Source: Akkermansiaceae bacterium (GTDB lineage Bacteria > Verrucomicrobiota > Verrucomicrobiia > Verrucomicrobiales > Akkermansiaceae). From it: a stretch of DNA of 64,000 nucleotides. How positions within the stretch are numbered: the stretch's first letter is position 1; the number at the start of each line of letters is the position of its first letter. The notes beneath the pieces were generated by a model, which was given only the letters and a program-made list of their open reading frames with translations, did no database searches and was not told where the DNA came from. Positions 43,137 to 51,925 of this stretch are shown one piece after another. The DNA lies in the NCBI GenBank assembly GCA_028822935.1, contig JAPKCM010000004.1, positions 78,001 through 142,000 on the forward strand, in the 5' to 3' direction. The position numbers and the translations under genes are program-made.

Positions 43137-44108
43137 ATGAAATCCCCCCTTTTATTCATCGCCGTGGCCTTGGTGGGCTGCGGAAAGCTCGAAGAAGCAC
43201 CTGAGGATTCCAAGAACAGGATCGTTGTCCAAACAGTTTCGATTCCTCAAAATCTGATTGACGAATTTTCGGGCGAAAAATCCCTCGAGGAAATCAAAAC
43301 CCTCACCAGCTTTGGCCCCCGCCCCCCTGAGTCAGAAGGATACCGAAAGAGTCTCGTGCATCTCGAAAAAACACTGGGAGCCCTCGGCTGGAAAACTCAC
43401 CAACAAAAATTCTCAGCCGTCACCCCGGTGGGTCAGGTGAAATTCACCAATCTCATCGCCCGCTTTTCTCCAGAAAAGGAAGTCGATTGGAATTCATCAG
43501 TCCCCTTTGTTCTTGGATCCCACTTGGACACCAAACGCTTCCATTCGATCACTTTCTTAGGCGTCAACGATAGTGGTTCCTCAACCGGAGTTCTCGTCGA
43601 AATGGCCCGGGCTCTCTCGCAAGCACCGGAAGCAGCAGGACAGATCGAACTTGTCTTCTTCGATGGTGAAGAAGCCTTTCTGACCAACATCGACCCCAAG
43701 CGTGATGGCCTCTACGGCAGTCGCTACTACGCAGCTGAGCTCAATCGAAGAACAAGCCAACCAGAAGCCGGTATTGTTCTCGATCTGGTGGGAGACATGA
43801 GCGTTCCCCTCTTGATTGGACTCGATTCAACCAAGTCTCTTCGCACCCAGGCAATTAATGCCGCCAACAAACTAAAGTTTACGCCCAAAGACATCCAGAT
43901 GGCTCCCAGTCCCATCATCGATGACCACCTTCCGCTTCTCACCCGGGGAAATCTGGCCACGCTCCACCTCATCGGTGACTTCAACAAAATGCCCTACTGG
44001 CATACCAAAGACGACACATTGGAGCAGATTTCCGCCGAAGCACTTGCGCAGGCGGGAAGGCTGACGATGCAGATCCTCGTCCAGTTGACCTCCGAAAGCG
44101 GACGCTGA
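43137..44108 (+). CDS. Lipoprotein M28-family peptidase, glutaminyl-peptide cyclotransferase type
   Basis: The 323-residue protein has a lipobox (LFIAVALVGCGK) and an M28 zinc-hydrolase fold. The motif set follows animal-type glutaminyl cyclases more closely than aminopeptidases: LGSHLDTKRF, GVNDSGSSTGVLVEMARAL, LVFFDGEEAF, DGLYGSRYYA, LDLVGD, IIDDHLPLLTRG, HLIGDF and YWHTKDDTLEQIS. Such enzymes turn N-terminal Gln into pyroglutamate on exported proteins. Zinc ligands would be the Asp of GVNDSG, the Glu of DGEEAF and the His of YWHTKDD. It starts two bases after parB and may share its transcript. A plain M28 aminopeptidase is the alternative. Confidence 0.8.
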   Translation: MKSPLLFIAVALVGCGKLEEAPEDSKNRIVVQTVSIPQNLIDEFSGEKSLEEIKTLTSFGPRPPESEGYRKSLVHLEKTLGALGWKTHQQKFSAVTPVGQVKFTNLIARFSPEKEVDWNSSVPFVLGSHLDTKRFHSITFLGVNDSGSSTGVLVEMARALSQAPEAAGQIELVFFDGEEAFLTNIDPKRDGLYGSRYYAAELNRRTSQPEAGIVLDLVGDMSVPLLIGLDSTKSLRTQAINAANKLKFTPKDIQMAPSPIIDDHLPLLTRGNLATLHLIGDFNKMPYWHTKDDTLEQISAEALAQAGRLTMQILVQLTSESGR

Positions 44109-44112
44109 AATC

Positions 44113-44144
44113 GGGCTCTTATCGTCGAGCCCCCTGGCGGGCTC
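44113..44144. terminator. Possible terminator with alternative hairpins
   Basis: GGGCTC (44113-44118), GAGCCC (44127-44132) and GGGCTC (44139-44144) can form two mutually exclusive 6-base stems. They lie at the junction of convergent genes, partly inside the 3-prime end of the RNase III-like gene. There is no strong T-run, so termination activity is uncertain. Confidence 0.3.
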
Positions 44145-44427
44145 TTACCTTTTCCCGCTGAATGAAGAGAGGGAGGAGCAGGGACTCGATGTGATCGAAT
44201 CCCGCTTGTAAACCGTCTTTGGCATAAACCTGCCCGATCTCAGCTTCAACTGCAGTTGGGTTACCTACGATCCGAAGAAAATCGTTGGCGGTGAAGCGAA
44301 TGAAAGCTTCGCCATCGATCTTCCCCTTTTCCCGAAGGAGCCACTCGCGCACAAAAAGAGCCAGCACAGCATCACCAACCCAGGCCTCTTCGCGTTCACG
44401 ATCTATTTCCTCAGGACTTCGTTTCAT
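44119..44427 (-). CDS. Minimal RNase III-like domain protein
   Basis: The 102-residue protein has the RNase III signature in EEAWVGDAVLALFVREWL (E14, D19), close to the form in Mini-RNase III (MrnC), and a second acidic helix AVEAEIGQVYAKDG (E61/E63) matching the FEALxGAIYLDxG region. It has no double-stranded RNA-binding domain. The known Mini-III trims 23S rRNA in Firmicutes; this one is shorter still and may process structured RNA. It overlaps the stop of the RbsD-like lipoprotein gene by one base (TAATG), an odd partnership, and converges with the glutaminyl cyclase gene. Confidence 0.65.
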   Translation of the reverse strand: MKRSPEEIDREREEAWVGDAVLALFVREWLLREKGKIDGEAFIRFTANDFLRIVGNPTAVEAEIGQVYAKDGLQAGFDHIESLLLPLFIQREKVRARQGARR

Positions 44428-44999
44428 TACGGGGTATCAATTGGGTTCATCTCCGCTTTCTTGCGCATCGCAGCTCGCAGCGCATCTTCGGACTCGTGAT
44501 CCCAGTAGCCGGTGTCGAGTTCGATGAAAACATTTGAGTAAGGCAGCGCAGTCTTCGTCTTGATCACCAAAATGGCGAACTTTTTGGAACTGCTCTGGGC
44601 AAGAAGAGTCAGAGATCGATTTTCCATCTCGTGGACTTGATGCCCGTGAAGAGAGGTTTTGAGCCTCTTTCGGAAGAAATCGATTCCAGGCGCACGGTCG
44701 TTCTGCACAAATGGCAGCTCGCGCGCGGTGCTAAAAGTGGGCGTGACATTTTCGGCGTTGTCGTAGCTATCAACGATATAATCCACGACTTCAGGGATCT
44801 CCGCATCAAGGCTCACCGTCCGCACTCCGCGCCCCGAGTGCACCGGAAAGGACGCCTCCGCCACCACGATCCAATTCCCAAATCCCAAGGCATTCAATTC
44901 TTGAGTCACAGCGGGCCCCCATCTCGGTGGGATCGGTTCCAAGTTCTCGGCACCACAGCCCACCAAAAGGAGGGAGCAAGCAAGAGTGGCGATTTTCAT
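44427..44999 (-). CDS. Lipoprotein with RbsD/FucU-like fold
   Basis: The 190-residue protein has a lipobox (LACSLLLVGCGA). Its body matches the RbsD/FucU mutarotase layout at both ends: ALGFGNWIVVAEASFPVHS near the N-terminus (family: LGHGDxIVxADAxFP) and ILVIKTKTALPYSNVFIEL near the C-terminus (family: IxTGExxPYANIIL). The catalytic histidine of LGHGD is phenylalanine and the aspartate of ADA is glutamate, so pyranase or mutarotase activity is doubtful. RbsD/FucU proteins are normally cytoplasmic; a lipid-anchored form is unexpected. It may bind a sugar in the periplasm; that is inference. Confidence 0.6.
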   Translation of the reverse strand: MKIATLACSLLLVGCGAENLEPIPPRWGPAVTQELNALGFGNWIVVAEASFPVHSGRGVRTVSLDAEIPEVVDYIVDSYDNAENVTPTFSTARELPFVQNDRAPGIDFFRKRLKTSLHGHQVHEMENRSLTLLAQSSSKKFAILVIKTKTALPYSNVFIELDTGYWDHESEDALRAAMRKKAEMNPIDTP

Positions 45000-45030
45000 A
45001 ATAAGAATGACGTTGATAGCGGAGAAAACC

Positions 45031-46518
45031 TTACATCAGGTGGGCTCCCGCTTCGGCGAGTTCACTGCGTTCACCCCGCGAGAGTGTGACATGAGCCGCA
45101 AAGGCTTGGCCACGCATTTTTTGCCGCGTGAAGACCAATCCGTTGCTTCGGCTATCGACATAAGGGTGATCAATCTGGGCGGGATCCCCCACCATTACGA
45201 GCTTGGACCCCTTCGACATGCGGGTCACCACCGTTTTGGCCTCACGCGGAGTGAGCTGCTGTGCTTCATCCAAAATAAAGAAACGCTTAGGAATGGAGCG
45301 GCCTCTAATATAAGCAAGAGCCTCCACTTCAATCACTCCTTGGGCAACGAGATCATCATAGGGCTTCTTGTTCTCCTGCTCCTCCGTCTTGTTGGCGCGC
45401 TTACGTCGCGGTCCCTGTGAGGTTTCGGGAACCATCAAAAATTCGAGGGCGTCATAAATCGGCTGAAGCCAGGGACGCATTTTTTCCTCAAGAGATCCGG
45501 GAAGGAAACCAAGTTGCTCTCCCATCGCGACCACCGGACGCGAAACAGTGAGACCATTGTAGTCTCGCTGGAACGTACCATGAAGGCCTGCCGCAAGCGC
45601 TACCAAGGTCTTTCCGGTTCCCGCTTGGCCATAGCAGGTCACGATAGAAATGTCGGGATTGAGCAACGCATCGATGAGACATTTCTGTCCCAAATTCAGC
45701 GGCTTGAGATGATTCCCATCCGGAATGCGCAGGACCTCGGGAATGACGAGGCGAACAAACTTTCCTGAAGGAGCAAGCCGCGCCGGCATCGTCTGTTTTT
45801 CACCTACCTGAAGCAGAACATACTGATTCGTGTGAAACTCGCTCCGACGCTCGGTCTCCACTTCCAGTTCCCCGGAACTTGCGAAGCGCTGGAGATCGTT
45901 CGCGTCAACTTCAAGCCGCGCCATCTCCTTCTTAGCGGCTTCCTGAGGATCGACTTTGTCATTGAGATAATCTTCGCAGGAAATCCCAACCGCTCGGGCT
46001 TTGAGCTGCATATTGAGATCCTTCGTGACCAGCACCACGGGAGGGTCAATATAGTCTCCAAGTAATAAAGTGCAGGCGAGAATACGATGATCCACGCGAT
46101 CACGATCTGGAAAAATCCGATGAAATTGACGCAAGTCCGCCGAGTTTTCCACGCACATATTCGGGTCATAAATGACGAGCCGAATGGTCCCTCCGCCCGC
46201 AGTGGGAACTCCCTCGGTCACTTTGTGATCGCTATCGAAAATCGCAGTCAGCTCGCGATGGACCGCTCTCGCATTGGCTCCGCGATCCGACTGCTCTGTC
46301 TTGAAGCGATCCATTTCAGAAAGGACATCTACCGGAATGCAGATGTGGTTATCTTGGAAACGATTTAAACAAGCCGGATCGTGAAGCAAAACGTTGGTAT
46401 CCAAAACGTAGTGCTTTCCGGTTGCCCGAGGAGTTTTCAACCCAAAGCGCTCCAGTTGTTCAGAGGTGAGGCGCATCTCTGTTTTAGAATCTTGGATAGG
46501 ATCAGCGGATTTACTCAT
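45031..46518 (-). CDS. PIN-domain PhoH family ATPase (PhoH2)
   Basis: The 495-residue cytoplasmic protein has an N-terminal PIN nuclease domain (about residues 35-180; YVLDTNVLLHDP, the EMDRFK acidic helix, DHRILACTLL and VTKDLNMQLKA) and a C-terminal PhoH ATPase (about 270-490). The ATPase has Walker A GQAGTGKT, Walker B FFILDEAQQLTP and the sensor region LVMVGDPAQIDHPYVD. PhoH2 proteins act as RNA helicase-nucleases, often as toxin-linked or stress proteins. Length and order match the family. It lies 31 bases upstream of the RbsD-like lipoprotein gene on the same strand. Confidence 0.93.
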   Translation of the reverse strand: MSKSADPIQDSKTEMRLTSEQLERFGLKTPRATGKHYVLDTNVLLHDPACLNRFQDNHICIPVDVLSEMDRFKTEQSDRGANARAVHRELTAIFDSDHKVTEGVPTAGGGTIRLVIYDPNMCVENSADLRQFHRIFPDRDRVDHRILACTLLLGDYIDPPVVLVTKDLNMQLKARAVGISCEDYLNDKVDPQEAAKKEMARLEVDANDLQRFASSGELEVETERRSEFHTNQYVLLQVGEKQTMPARLAPSGKFVRLVIPEVLRIPDGNHLKPLNLGQKCLIDALLNPDISIVTCYGQAGTGKTLVALAAGLHGTFQRDYNGLTVSRPVVAMGEQLGFLPGSLEEKMRPWLQPIYDALEFLMVPETSQGPRRKRANKTEEQENKKPYDDLVAQGVIEVEALAYIRGRSIPKRFFILDEAQQLTPREAKTVVTRMSKGSKLVMVGDPAQIDHPYVDSRSNGLVFTRQKMRGQAFAAHVTLSRGERSELAEAGAHLM

Positions 46519-46608
46519 GGGGAGGGAGGTAGGATATTCTCTTTAACAGAAAAAAATTCTAATGGTTTAGCTTAATTGAAAATGTAGGTTTGCAAGGGAA
46601 AAGCAACC

Positions 46609-47694
46609 CTAATCACGGCTGAACTCGCTCAGCATTAAGCGATTGATTTTTCCAAGTTTTGTATACGGAAGCTGTGCCAACAAAGTCCAATCACGGAGTC
46701 GCTCCGGACCCGGAAAGCTTGAATTCCAAGCCTCAACTTCAGAATCATCACCTTCGTAAAACAAATGAAGGGTTTTCCCCCGACGCTCATCCGCCCGAGC
46801 AATAATGGCGACCTCCCCGCCCGTCTTCTGAGACCAAAATTTCTCCAACGCGGCAAGGTCCACGAGTTCACCTAAGATCTTCACCTTGCGATCGGCCCGG
46901 CCCAAGACCTTCAGCGAACGGCCCTGAAGATCGACCAAATCCGACGTCAGAAACCATCCCTCCACCTTGGGGTCGTGAATTTGAAAGCCATCCTTTCCCA
47001 CGGTCACGATGGCACTCAAAAGCCCTTCCCCTTTCACGGCAAGCTGATCACCCTCCATCCGAGCCTCCCAGCCATCGATAAGAGGAAGGCCTGATTCACC
47101 CGGGGCACATTGGGTCGCGATCTGAGAGGCGGCTTCCGTCATTCCATAACTCGCTAAAACCGGCCAACCCAAAGAAATCGCCTTTTCAGCCAACTCGGAT
47201 TCGAGCGCCCCTCCCCCGACAACCAGGGCGCGCAATGAGGGCGGCGAGGGAACTTCAGCATCTACCAGATCTCGAACTTGGGTTGGGACAAGCGAAGCAA
47301 TCGTCACTTCCTCCTGATGACAAAAATCTGCAAACGCCTTCGGCTCCCATCTCTCGCAAAATTCCAAAAAGCAACAAGTGGCAATCTGTGCTCGGGCCAC
47401 AATCCCGAATCCCCCGACGTGATACACCGGAAGCGCAAGAACGAGAACGTCATCGCTCGTGATCTTCAGATGCTCAACAACCCGCTCAGCCGACCACCAA
47501 AGAGCCGATTTAGAAAGAGCGATCCATTTGAGCGTCCCGGAACTTCCCGAGGTTCGGAAAAGAAGATGGGATCGTAGTTCCTCCTGCGTCTCCGACCAAG
47601 CCTCCAGCTCAGGATGTCCATCCATCACGAGCGGTTCTTCATCCTCCCAAAAATCGGGATCCAAGACATCATCCAAGTGAATCACTCCCAACAA
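46609..47694 (-). CDS. menE: o-Succinylbenzoate-CoA ligase, short form
   Basis: MenE activates o-succinylbenzoate with ATP and CoA in menaquinone biosynthesis. The 361-residue protein is an AMP-forming ligase with P-loop-like motif FRTSGSSGTLKWIALS, ALPVYHVGGF, the SYGMTEAASQ motif, WFLTSDLVDL and RADRKVKILGE. The final lysine lies in YTKLGKINRL. It is short for the class (450-500 residues) because about 100 N-terminal residues are missing, as in many MenE proteins outside Firmicutes. It starts 30 bases after menC, which supports the assignment over a general acyl-CoA ligase. Confidence 0.85.
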   Translation of the reverse strand: MLGVIHLDDVLDPDFWEDEEPLVMDGHPELEAWSETQEELRSHLLFRTSGSSGTLKWIALSKSALWWSAERVVEHLKITSDDVLVLALPVYHVGGFGIVARAQIATCCFLEFCERWEPKAFADFCHQEEVTIASLVPTQVRDLVDAEVPSPPSLRALVVGGGALESELAEKAISLGWPVLASYGMTEAASQIATQCAPGESGLPLIDGWEARMEGDQLAVKGEGLLSAIVTVGKDGFQIHDPKVEGWFLTSDLVDLQGRSLKVLGRADRKVKILGELVDLAALEKFWSQKTGGEVAIIARADERRGKTLHLFYEGDDSEVEAWNSSFPGPERLRDWTLLAQLPYTKLGKINRLMLSEFSRD

Positions 47695-47724
47695 TCCTCC
47701 CCGATGAGGATTTGTGCAAGCGCT

Positions 47725-48633
47725 TTAGAGCTTCTTCCAGGGAAGTTTTTCCAGCAGGGAATCAAAGCCGAGGCCCGTGCCCGGCGGAGGCGAAAAGGAG
47801 GGCGCGACCGGTCCGAGAGCCTCAGTGAACGCATTCTTTTCAAAGAGCCCATGCGTCTGAAGCCCGCAACACTCTGAGATTCTAAAACGAGCTGCTTCGA
47901 AAGCGGCAAAAGTCTGCCCCAAGGGATGATCCATATAGCTGGTCACGACAATCCGCGCGGAACGATTCATGAACATCGAGAGATCATCCACCGCTGGCTT
48001 TAGGATAAGAACATCTGACCCTAGATCCGCGGCGGCCTCTCGATCATTCGCGAGCGGAATGCCCAAAGATTCCTTAAGTTCCTTCCAATGATCAGGCTGA
48101 AAAGAAATCGGGTCTTCGAGAAAGTCGACACGAGCTTTCTCCTCCTCCGACCACCTTAAAAACAACGCGACCAACTCCTCAGCGCGACCGGTCCCATTCA
48201 GATCAATTCGAAATCGCAGCGTGGAAAAACGAACAAGTAATTGGCGCAGCAATTCAAGATCCGGCGACTTAAGTTTCACGATATTAAAGCCCGCTTCAAC
48301 GGTCTCATCCAGACGCAAAGCCGACATCTCAGGCAAGGTGGCGTGACTCGGTGGAACATCCACATTGTTAAAAAGGGATCGTCCCTCCGAGCGCGCGAGT
48401 CCATCGACTTCCGCGCAGGCCATCGCTCGTCTCACCATGGGAAGCACCTGCTTCGAGCGAAGGTCAGCAAGACATTCTGCCAAAGATGGATCACCCAATT
48501 CCGGCCAAGAATGAATGCAGGCATATCCCGCTCCCTCTCGAATCAAGGCTCCCGAAAATTGCCGCCTCTTGGAAACGGCATTCAGTCGCGATGCCGATTC
48601 CAGGACGTAAGGACTGACCCAGAGATCGCTCAT
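47725..48633 (-). CDS. menC: o-Succinylbenzoate synthase
   Basis: MenC dehydrates SHCHC to o-succinylbenzoate in menaquinone synthesis. The 302-residue protein is of the enolase superfamily, with catalytic lysine in NIVKLKS, metal ligands in RIDLNG and DFLEDP, a likely third in LANDRE, and the second lysine in LILKPAV. The N-terminal capping domain is short. It is followed by menE and preceded, after five bases, by a small lipoprotein gene. Other men genes are not in this window. Confidence 0.85.
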   Translation of the reverse strand: MSDLWVSPYVLESASRLNAVSKRRQFSGALIREGAGYACIHSWPELGDPSLAECLADLRSKQVLPMVRRAMACAEVDGLARSEGRSLFNNVDVPPSHATLPEMSALRLDETVEAGFNIVKLKSPDLELLRQLLVRFSTLRFRIDLNGTGRAEELVALFLRWSEEEKARVDFLEDPISFQPDHWKELKESLGIPLANDREAAADLGSDVLILKPAVDDLSMFMNRSARIVVTSYMDHPLGQTFAAFEAARFRISECCGLQTHGLFEKNAFTEALGPVAPSFSPPPGTGLGFDSLLEKLPWKKL

Positions 48634-48638
48634 CTCGT

Positions 48639-49100
48639 TTAGTTCCAGAGGTAGGATTTTTTGACCGCCATAAGCTTCCCGCCCTCATAAAGGGTGGTCT
48701 GCCATGCGACCACATCTCCCCCTTTTAAGTAGGCTTCACCGATGATTTGAAACTCAGTCTTTCCTTGCCGTGAAGGCGGCAAGGCTTCCTCCAGTTTTTT
48801 CTCGCGAGCCCCACTGCGGGCCTGGCGATACTCAAAAACGATCCTAATCGGAGAAGCACCCTTAAGAGTATCCCACGACACAGTGTAATAACGTCCTTTT
48901 TTCGCTTCCCGTTCCTTGGCTGAGACCGATCCGTAGACGCGCTTGTTGATCTCCCCACGGACAAAGCGATTTTCTTTGCTCGAGCGATAGTAGTCCCGGC
49001 TGACCTCCGTGTCCTGCAGATGAAATTGGCGCACGCGCAGCACCTCATCATTCCCGCAGGAAACGAGCATCAACATCAAAGCACTAAGTAGCAATCTCAC
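48639..49100 (-). CDS. Small lipoprotein of unknown function
   Basis: The 153-residue protein has a lipobox (LLLSALMLMLVSCGND) and a basic, beta-rich body with EINKRVYGSVSAKERE, RYYTVSWDTLKG, PIRIVFEYRQA and an AYLKGGDVVAWQTTLYEGGKL ending. No family was recognised. It starts the lipoprotein-menC-menE run, five bases before menC, so it is probably co-expressed with menaquinone synthesis genes. Confidence 0.6.
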   Translation of the reverse strand: MRLLLSALMLMLVSCGNDEVLRVRQFHLQDTEVSRDYYRSSKENRFVRGEINKRVYGSVSAKEREAKKGRYYTVSWDTLKGASPIRIVFEYRQARSGAREKKLEEALPPSRQGKTEFQIIGEAYLKGGDVVAWQTTLYEGGKLMAVKKSYLWN

Positions 49101-49187
49101 TACATGAGCCTCAGGGGAGATCGGTCAGGATTCAATCTCTAAGGAGTTGCGAAAGAATAAAAGTGTCACTTTATTTTTGAGGCACTC

Positions 49188-50474
49188 CTAAACCGGCAAC
49201 TTCCACTTGTCGCGATCCGGTTGATTGATGAGGGAGTCAGCCAGCGGATTATCCACAAACTTAATCGCCTTCGGATCAAACTTGAGGTTTTGGTTCAAGC
49301 GATGGGCAATCTTCCCAAGGTTAATCAGCGTGCATGAATGGAATCCGTTCTCTTCATTGAGTGCGAATTTCTTCTTCTCGCGAATCGCTTGATGGAAGTC
49401 GGTGACTTGCGCTTCGGGCTCGGGGAGCGACTTGATCTTTTCATCAAAGCCGGCCACATCAGATTTAAAGCCTTTAAAGATCTTTCCTTCCGAGCCTTCG
49501 ATGAAGGCCGCGTCTTTGTCCTTGTTCTCTCCGTCGAGAACGATGCTCGTTCCATCGGCGTAGGTGTAAGTGATCCGTCGAAAGCTCCCGACAGCATCGG
49601 CATCCTGAGGGTCTGCATCGACCTCCACCGACACGGGAAGCTCTTGATCTTTTCCAAGGATGTATTGAACAGGGTCAAGGTAGTGCTGACCCATGTCGCC
49701 GAGTCCACCACCATCATAATCCCAATATCCGCGGAAGGTTCCGTGGGTACGGTGGGCGTGGTAAGGTCGGTAAGGCGCTGGTCCCAGCCAAGTGTCGTAG
49801 TCAAAGTGATCAGGCACTTGCTGCACTGAAAGATCGGTTTTACCCGACCAATTAAATTTCCAGTTGAATCCCGTCACCCCGCTCAAAGTGACCTTAAGGG
49901 GGCCATCTCCGAGTAACCCTCCATCGACCGCCTTTTTTACCTGTCGCGCAGTGACCCCTGAACCATAGAAGGTGCTCTTAAAACGGAACCAAGTGTTCAG
50001 ACGGAACCTGACGTCAGCTTCTTGAATCGCCTTCACCATGGCCTGTCCTTCACCAATCGTGCGGGACATGGGCTTCTCACCCCATACGTGCTTGCCCGCT
50101 TTGGCCGCCGCGATCGCCATGTGCGCGTGCCAGTGCGGCGGGGTGCAGGTGTGAATGATATCGATGTCATTGCGCGCAATCACCTCACGGAAATCGTCAT
50201 ACATTTGCGCGTCCGTGTTCCCCTTCTGGATGGCCTGCTTGGTCCGCTGCTGGAGTCGTTGGGAGTCGACATCGCAAAGAGCGAGAATTCGACCCGGCAT
50301 ATTCAAATGCGAATTACTGATTCCCCCGCACCCCAGAATTCCGCGTGTCAGTTCTTCAGAAGGAGGCGTCTGCCCATTGAGTCCCAGAACACGACTGGGA
50401 ACAATGGAAATGGAGGCGAGTGAGGCCAGGCTTCCGAGGACTTTCCGGCGCGAAACACTTTTTGGTTGATTCAT
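49188..50474 (-). CDS. Tat-exported Gfo/Idh/MocA oxidoreductase
   Basis: The 428-residue protein has a Tat leader (SVSRRKVLGSLASLASISIV), then an NAD(P)-binding Rossmann domain (LTRGILGCGGISNSHL, IDIIHTCTPPHWHAHMAIAAAKAGKHVWGEKPMS with the family EKP motif). The C-terminal beta-sheet domain has DYDGGGLGDMGQHYLDPVQY. Exported members with Tat signals are common in Planctomycetes and Verrucomicrobia and are thought to act on sugars or glycosides; the substrate is unknown. It lies alone, upstream of the lipoprotein-menC-menE run by about 90 bases. Confidence 0.9.
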   Translation of the reverse strand: MNQPKSVSRRKVLGSLASLASISIVPSRVLGLNGQTPPSEELTRGILGCGGISNSHLNMPGRILALCDVDSQRLQQRTKQAIQKGNTDAQMYDDFREVIARNDIDIIHTCTPPHWHAHMAIAAAKAGKHVWGEKPMSRTIGEGQAMVKAIQEADVRFRLNTWFRFKSTFYGSGVTARQVKKAVDGGLLGDGPLKVTLSGVTGFNWKFNWSGKTDLSVQQVPDHFDYDTWLGPAPYRPYHAHRTHGTFRGYWDYDGGGLGDMGQHYLDPVQYILGKDQELPVSVEVDADPQDADAVGSFRRITYTYADGTSIVLDGENKDKDAAFIEGSEGKIFKGFKSDVAGFDEKIKSLPEPEAQVTDFHQAIREKKKFALNEENGFHSCTLINLGKIAHRLNQNLKFDPKAIKFVDNPLADSLINQPDRDKWKLPV

Positions 50475-50516
50475 CTCCTTACCATACGGAAGTGATGACG
50501 GAATAAAATCAACAAA

Positions 50517-51707
50517 TCATCGCAATTTGATGAATTTCAAAGCCGCCTCCGCAGCGAGAGTCCCGGAAGCAAAGCAACCCTGCAGAAGATAACCACCCGT
50601 GGGAGCCTCCCAATCGATCATTTCTCCCGCAACAAAGACGCCGGGGAGCTCTCGCAACATGAGCTCCAGGTCGAGCGACGACCAAGTGACTCCACCTGCG
50701 GATGAAATTGCCTCTTCGATGGGCCGGGATTTTGTCAGCGGAATAGTGAGCGCCTTGGCTGCTTCCGCGAGTTGCCGGGCAGACTCGAAGGGTCCATGGA
50801 AGTGCTCCAGCAGAAGTCGCGCGACCTCACTGAGCTTCCATCGCTGGGCCGATTCCGCGAGGAAGTTGCGTTTTACCGATTCCATTTTTGCGGTAAGTTT
50901 TTCAGCGGTGAAGGTGGGTTTGAGATCGATCTGGATGAGCGGCGACTCCATCTCCCGCAACGCAGGCCCGAGCTTGTAAATGGGTCCTCCCTCCATCCCG
51001 TAGCGAGTAAGCATGAGTTCTCCCCGAGCGTCTTCGCCAGCACAGGAGAGGATGACATTTTTCAAAGGTTGCGCTTCAACCTGCGGAACCAGTTCCTCTG
51101 GCCATGCCACTTCCCAACCGCAGTTCGCGGAAGAAAGGGACGACACCGAAATGCCCGCTGCTTTCAAAACTTCGATCCACGCGCCATCGGAACCGGTCTG
51201 AGGCCAAGAGCCTCCTCCCATTGCAAGGATGATCGCATCCGCTTCGATCGTCACCGTTCCCTCGGGTGCTTCAAACTCCGCGCTCTCTTGAGAAAGAGAA
51301 ACGAGCCGATGATTCATGCGAAGCTCAACTCCTTGGTCGCGCAATTTTTCGACCCATCGACGGAGCAAAGGCGCGGCTTTAAGCGACTTCGGGTAAACCC
51401 GGCCCGACTTCTGCACGAAAGTTCCCACGTCCAGGCGAGCAGCCCATCCTCGGATCATCTTGTTGTCAAAGCGCCCCACTGTTTCCTTCCAAAAACCCTC
51501 GGGTTGATCGGGTCCCCGGTATTTTTTGACGAAGGTAGCGAGCTCTTCAGAATGAGTGAGATTGAGCCCACCCTTTCCGGCAATGAGGAACTTCCGCCCC
51601 ACCGAGCGCTTCTGCTCGCATAAGGTCACCTTTGCCCCGCTCTCTGAGGCAATCTCAGCAGCTCGCAGTCCCGCAGGACCTCCACCAATGACCAAAATAT
51701 GGGGCAT
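50517..51707 (-). CDS. HI0933-family FAD-dependent oxidoreductase
   Basis: The 396-residue flavoprotein has N-terminal FAD-binding motif LVIGGGPAGLRAAEIAS, the family signature VGRKFLIAGKGGLNLTHSE (about 36-54), ALILAMGGGSWPQTGSDG and a C-terminal FAD contact GVFVAGEMIDWEAPTGGYLLQGCFASG. This is the HI0933/TIGR03862 group of NAD(P)/FAD-dependent proteins, relatives of BaiN; the substrate is not known. It is transcribed divergently from the ECF sigma gene with about 220 bases between. Confidence 0.9.
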   Translation of the reverse strand: MPHILVIGGGPAGLRAAEIASESGAKVTLCEQKRSVGRKFLIAGKGGLNLTHSEELATFVKKYRGPDQPEGFWKETVGRFDNKMIRGWAARLDVGTFVQKSGRVYPKSLKAAPLLRRWVEKLRDQGVELRMNHRLVSLSQESAEFEAPEGTVTIEADAIILAMGGGSWPQTGSDGAWIEVLKAAGISVSSLSSANCGWEVAWPEELVPQVEAQPLKNVILSCAGEDARGELMLTRYGMEGGPIYKLGPALREMESPLIQIDLKPTFTAEKLTAKMESVKRNFLAESAQRWKLSEVARLLLEHFHGPFESARQLAEAAKALTIPLTKSRPIEEAISSAGGVTWSSLDLELMLRELPGVFVAGEMIDWEAPTGGYLLQGCFASGTLAAEAALKFIKLR

Positions 51708-51925
51708 GCCAGAGATCTTGGAGGAGGATCGACGACAGACAAGATTTCGTGTTGGGAAACTTTTTCACAAAGAAGATGCCCCTTCGTTTCAAAAAATGGA
51801 ATAAAGCTCAACGCTTGCACGCACAACAAAATGGAGTCGTCCGAATCTTCTTCTAGGAGACCGGGCGGCTCTTTTTTGCACTTTTTTGGTCATTAAAGAG
51901 GTCCTATTGTTAAGTGATAATAACG

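Noticed and set aside
49160..49172. AAAGTG-T-CACTTT dyad upstream of the lipoprotein-menC-menE run
   Set aside because: Arms of six AT-rich bases with a one-base centre are expected by chance; no known regulator matches.
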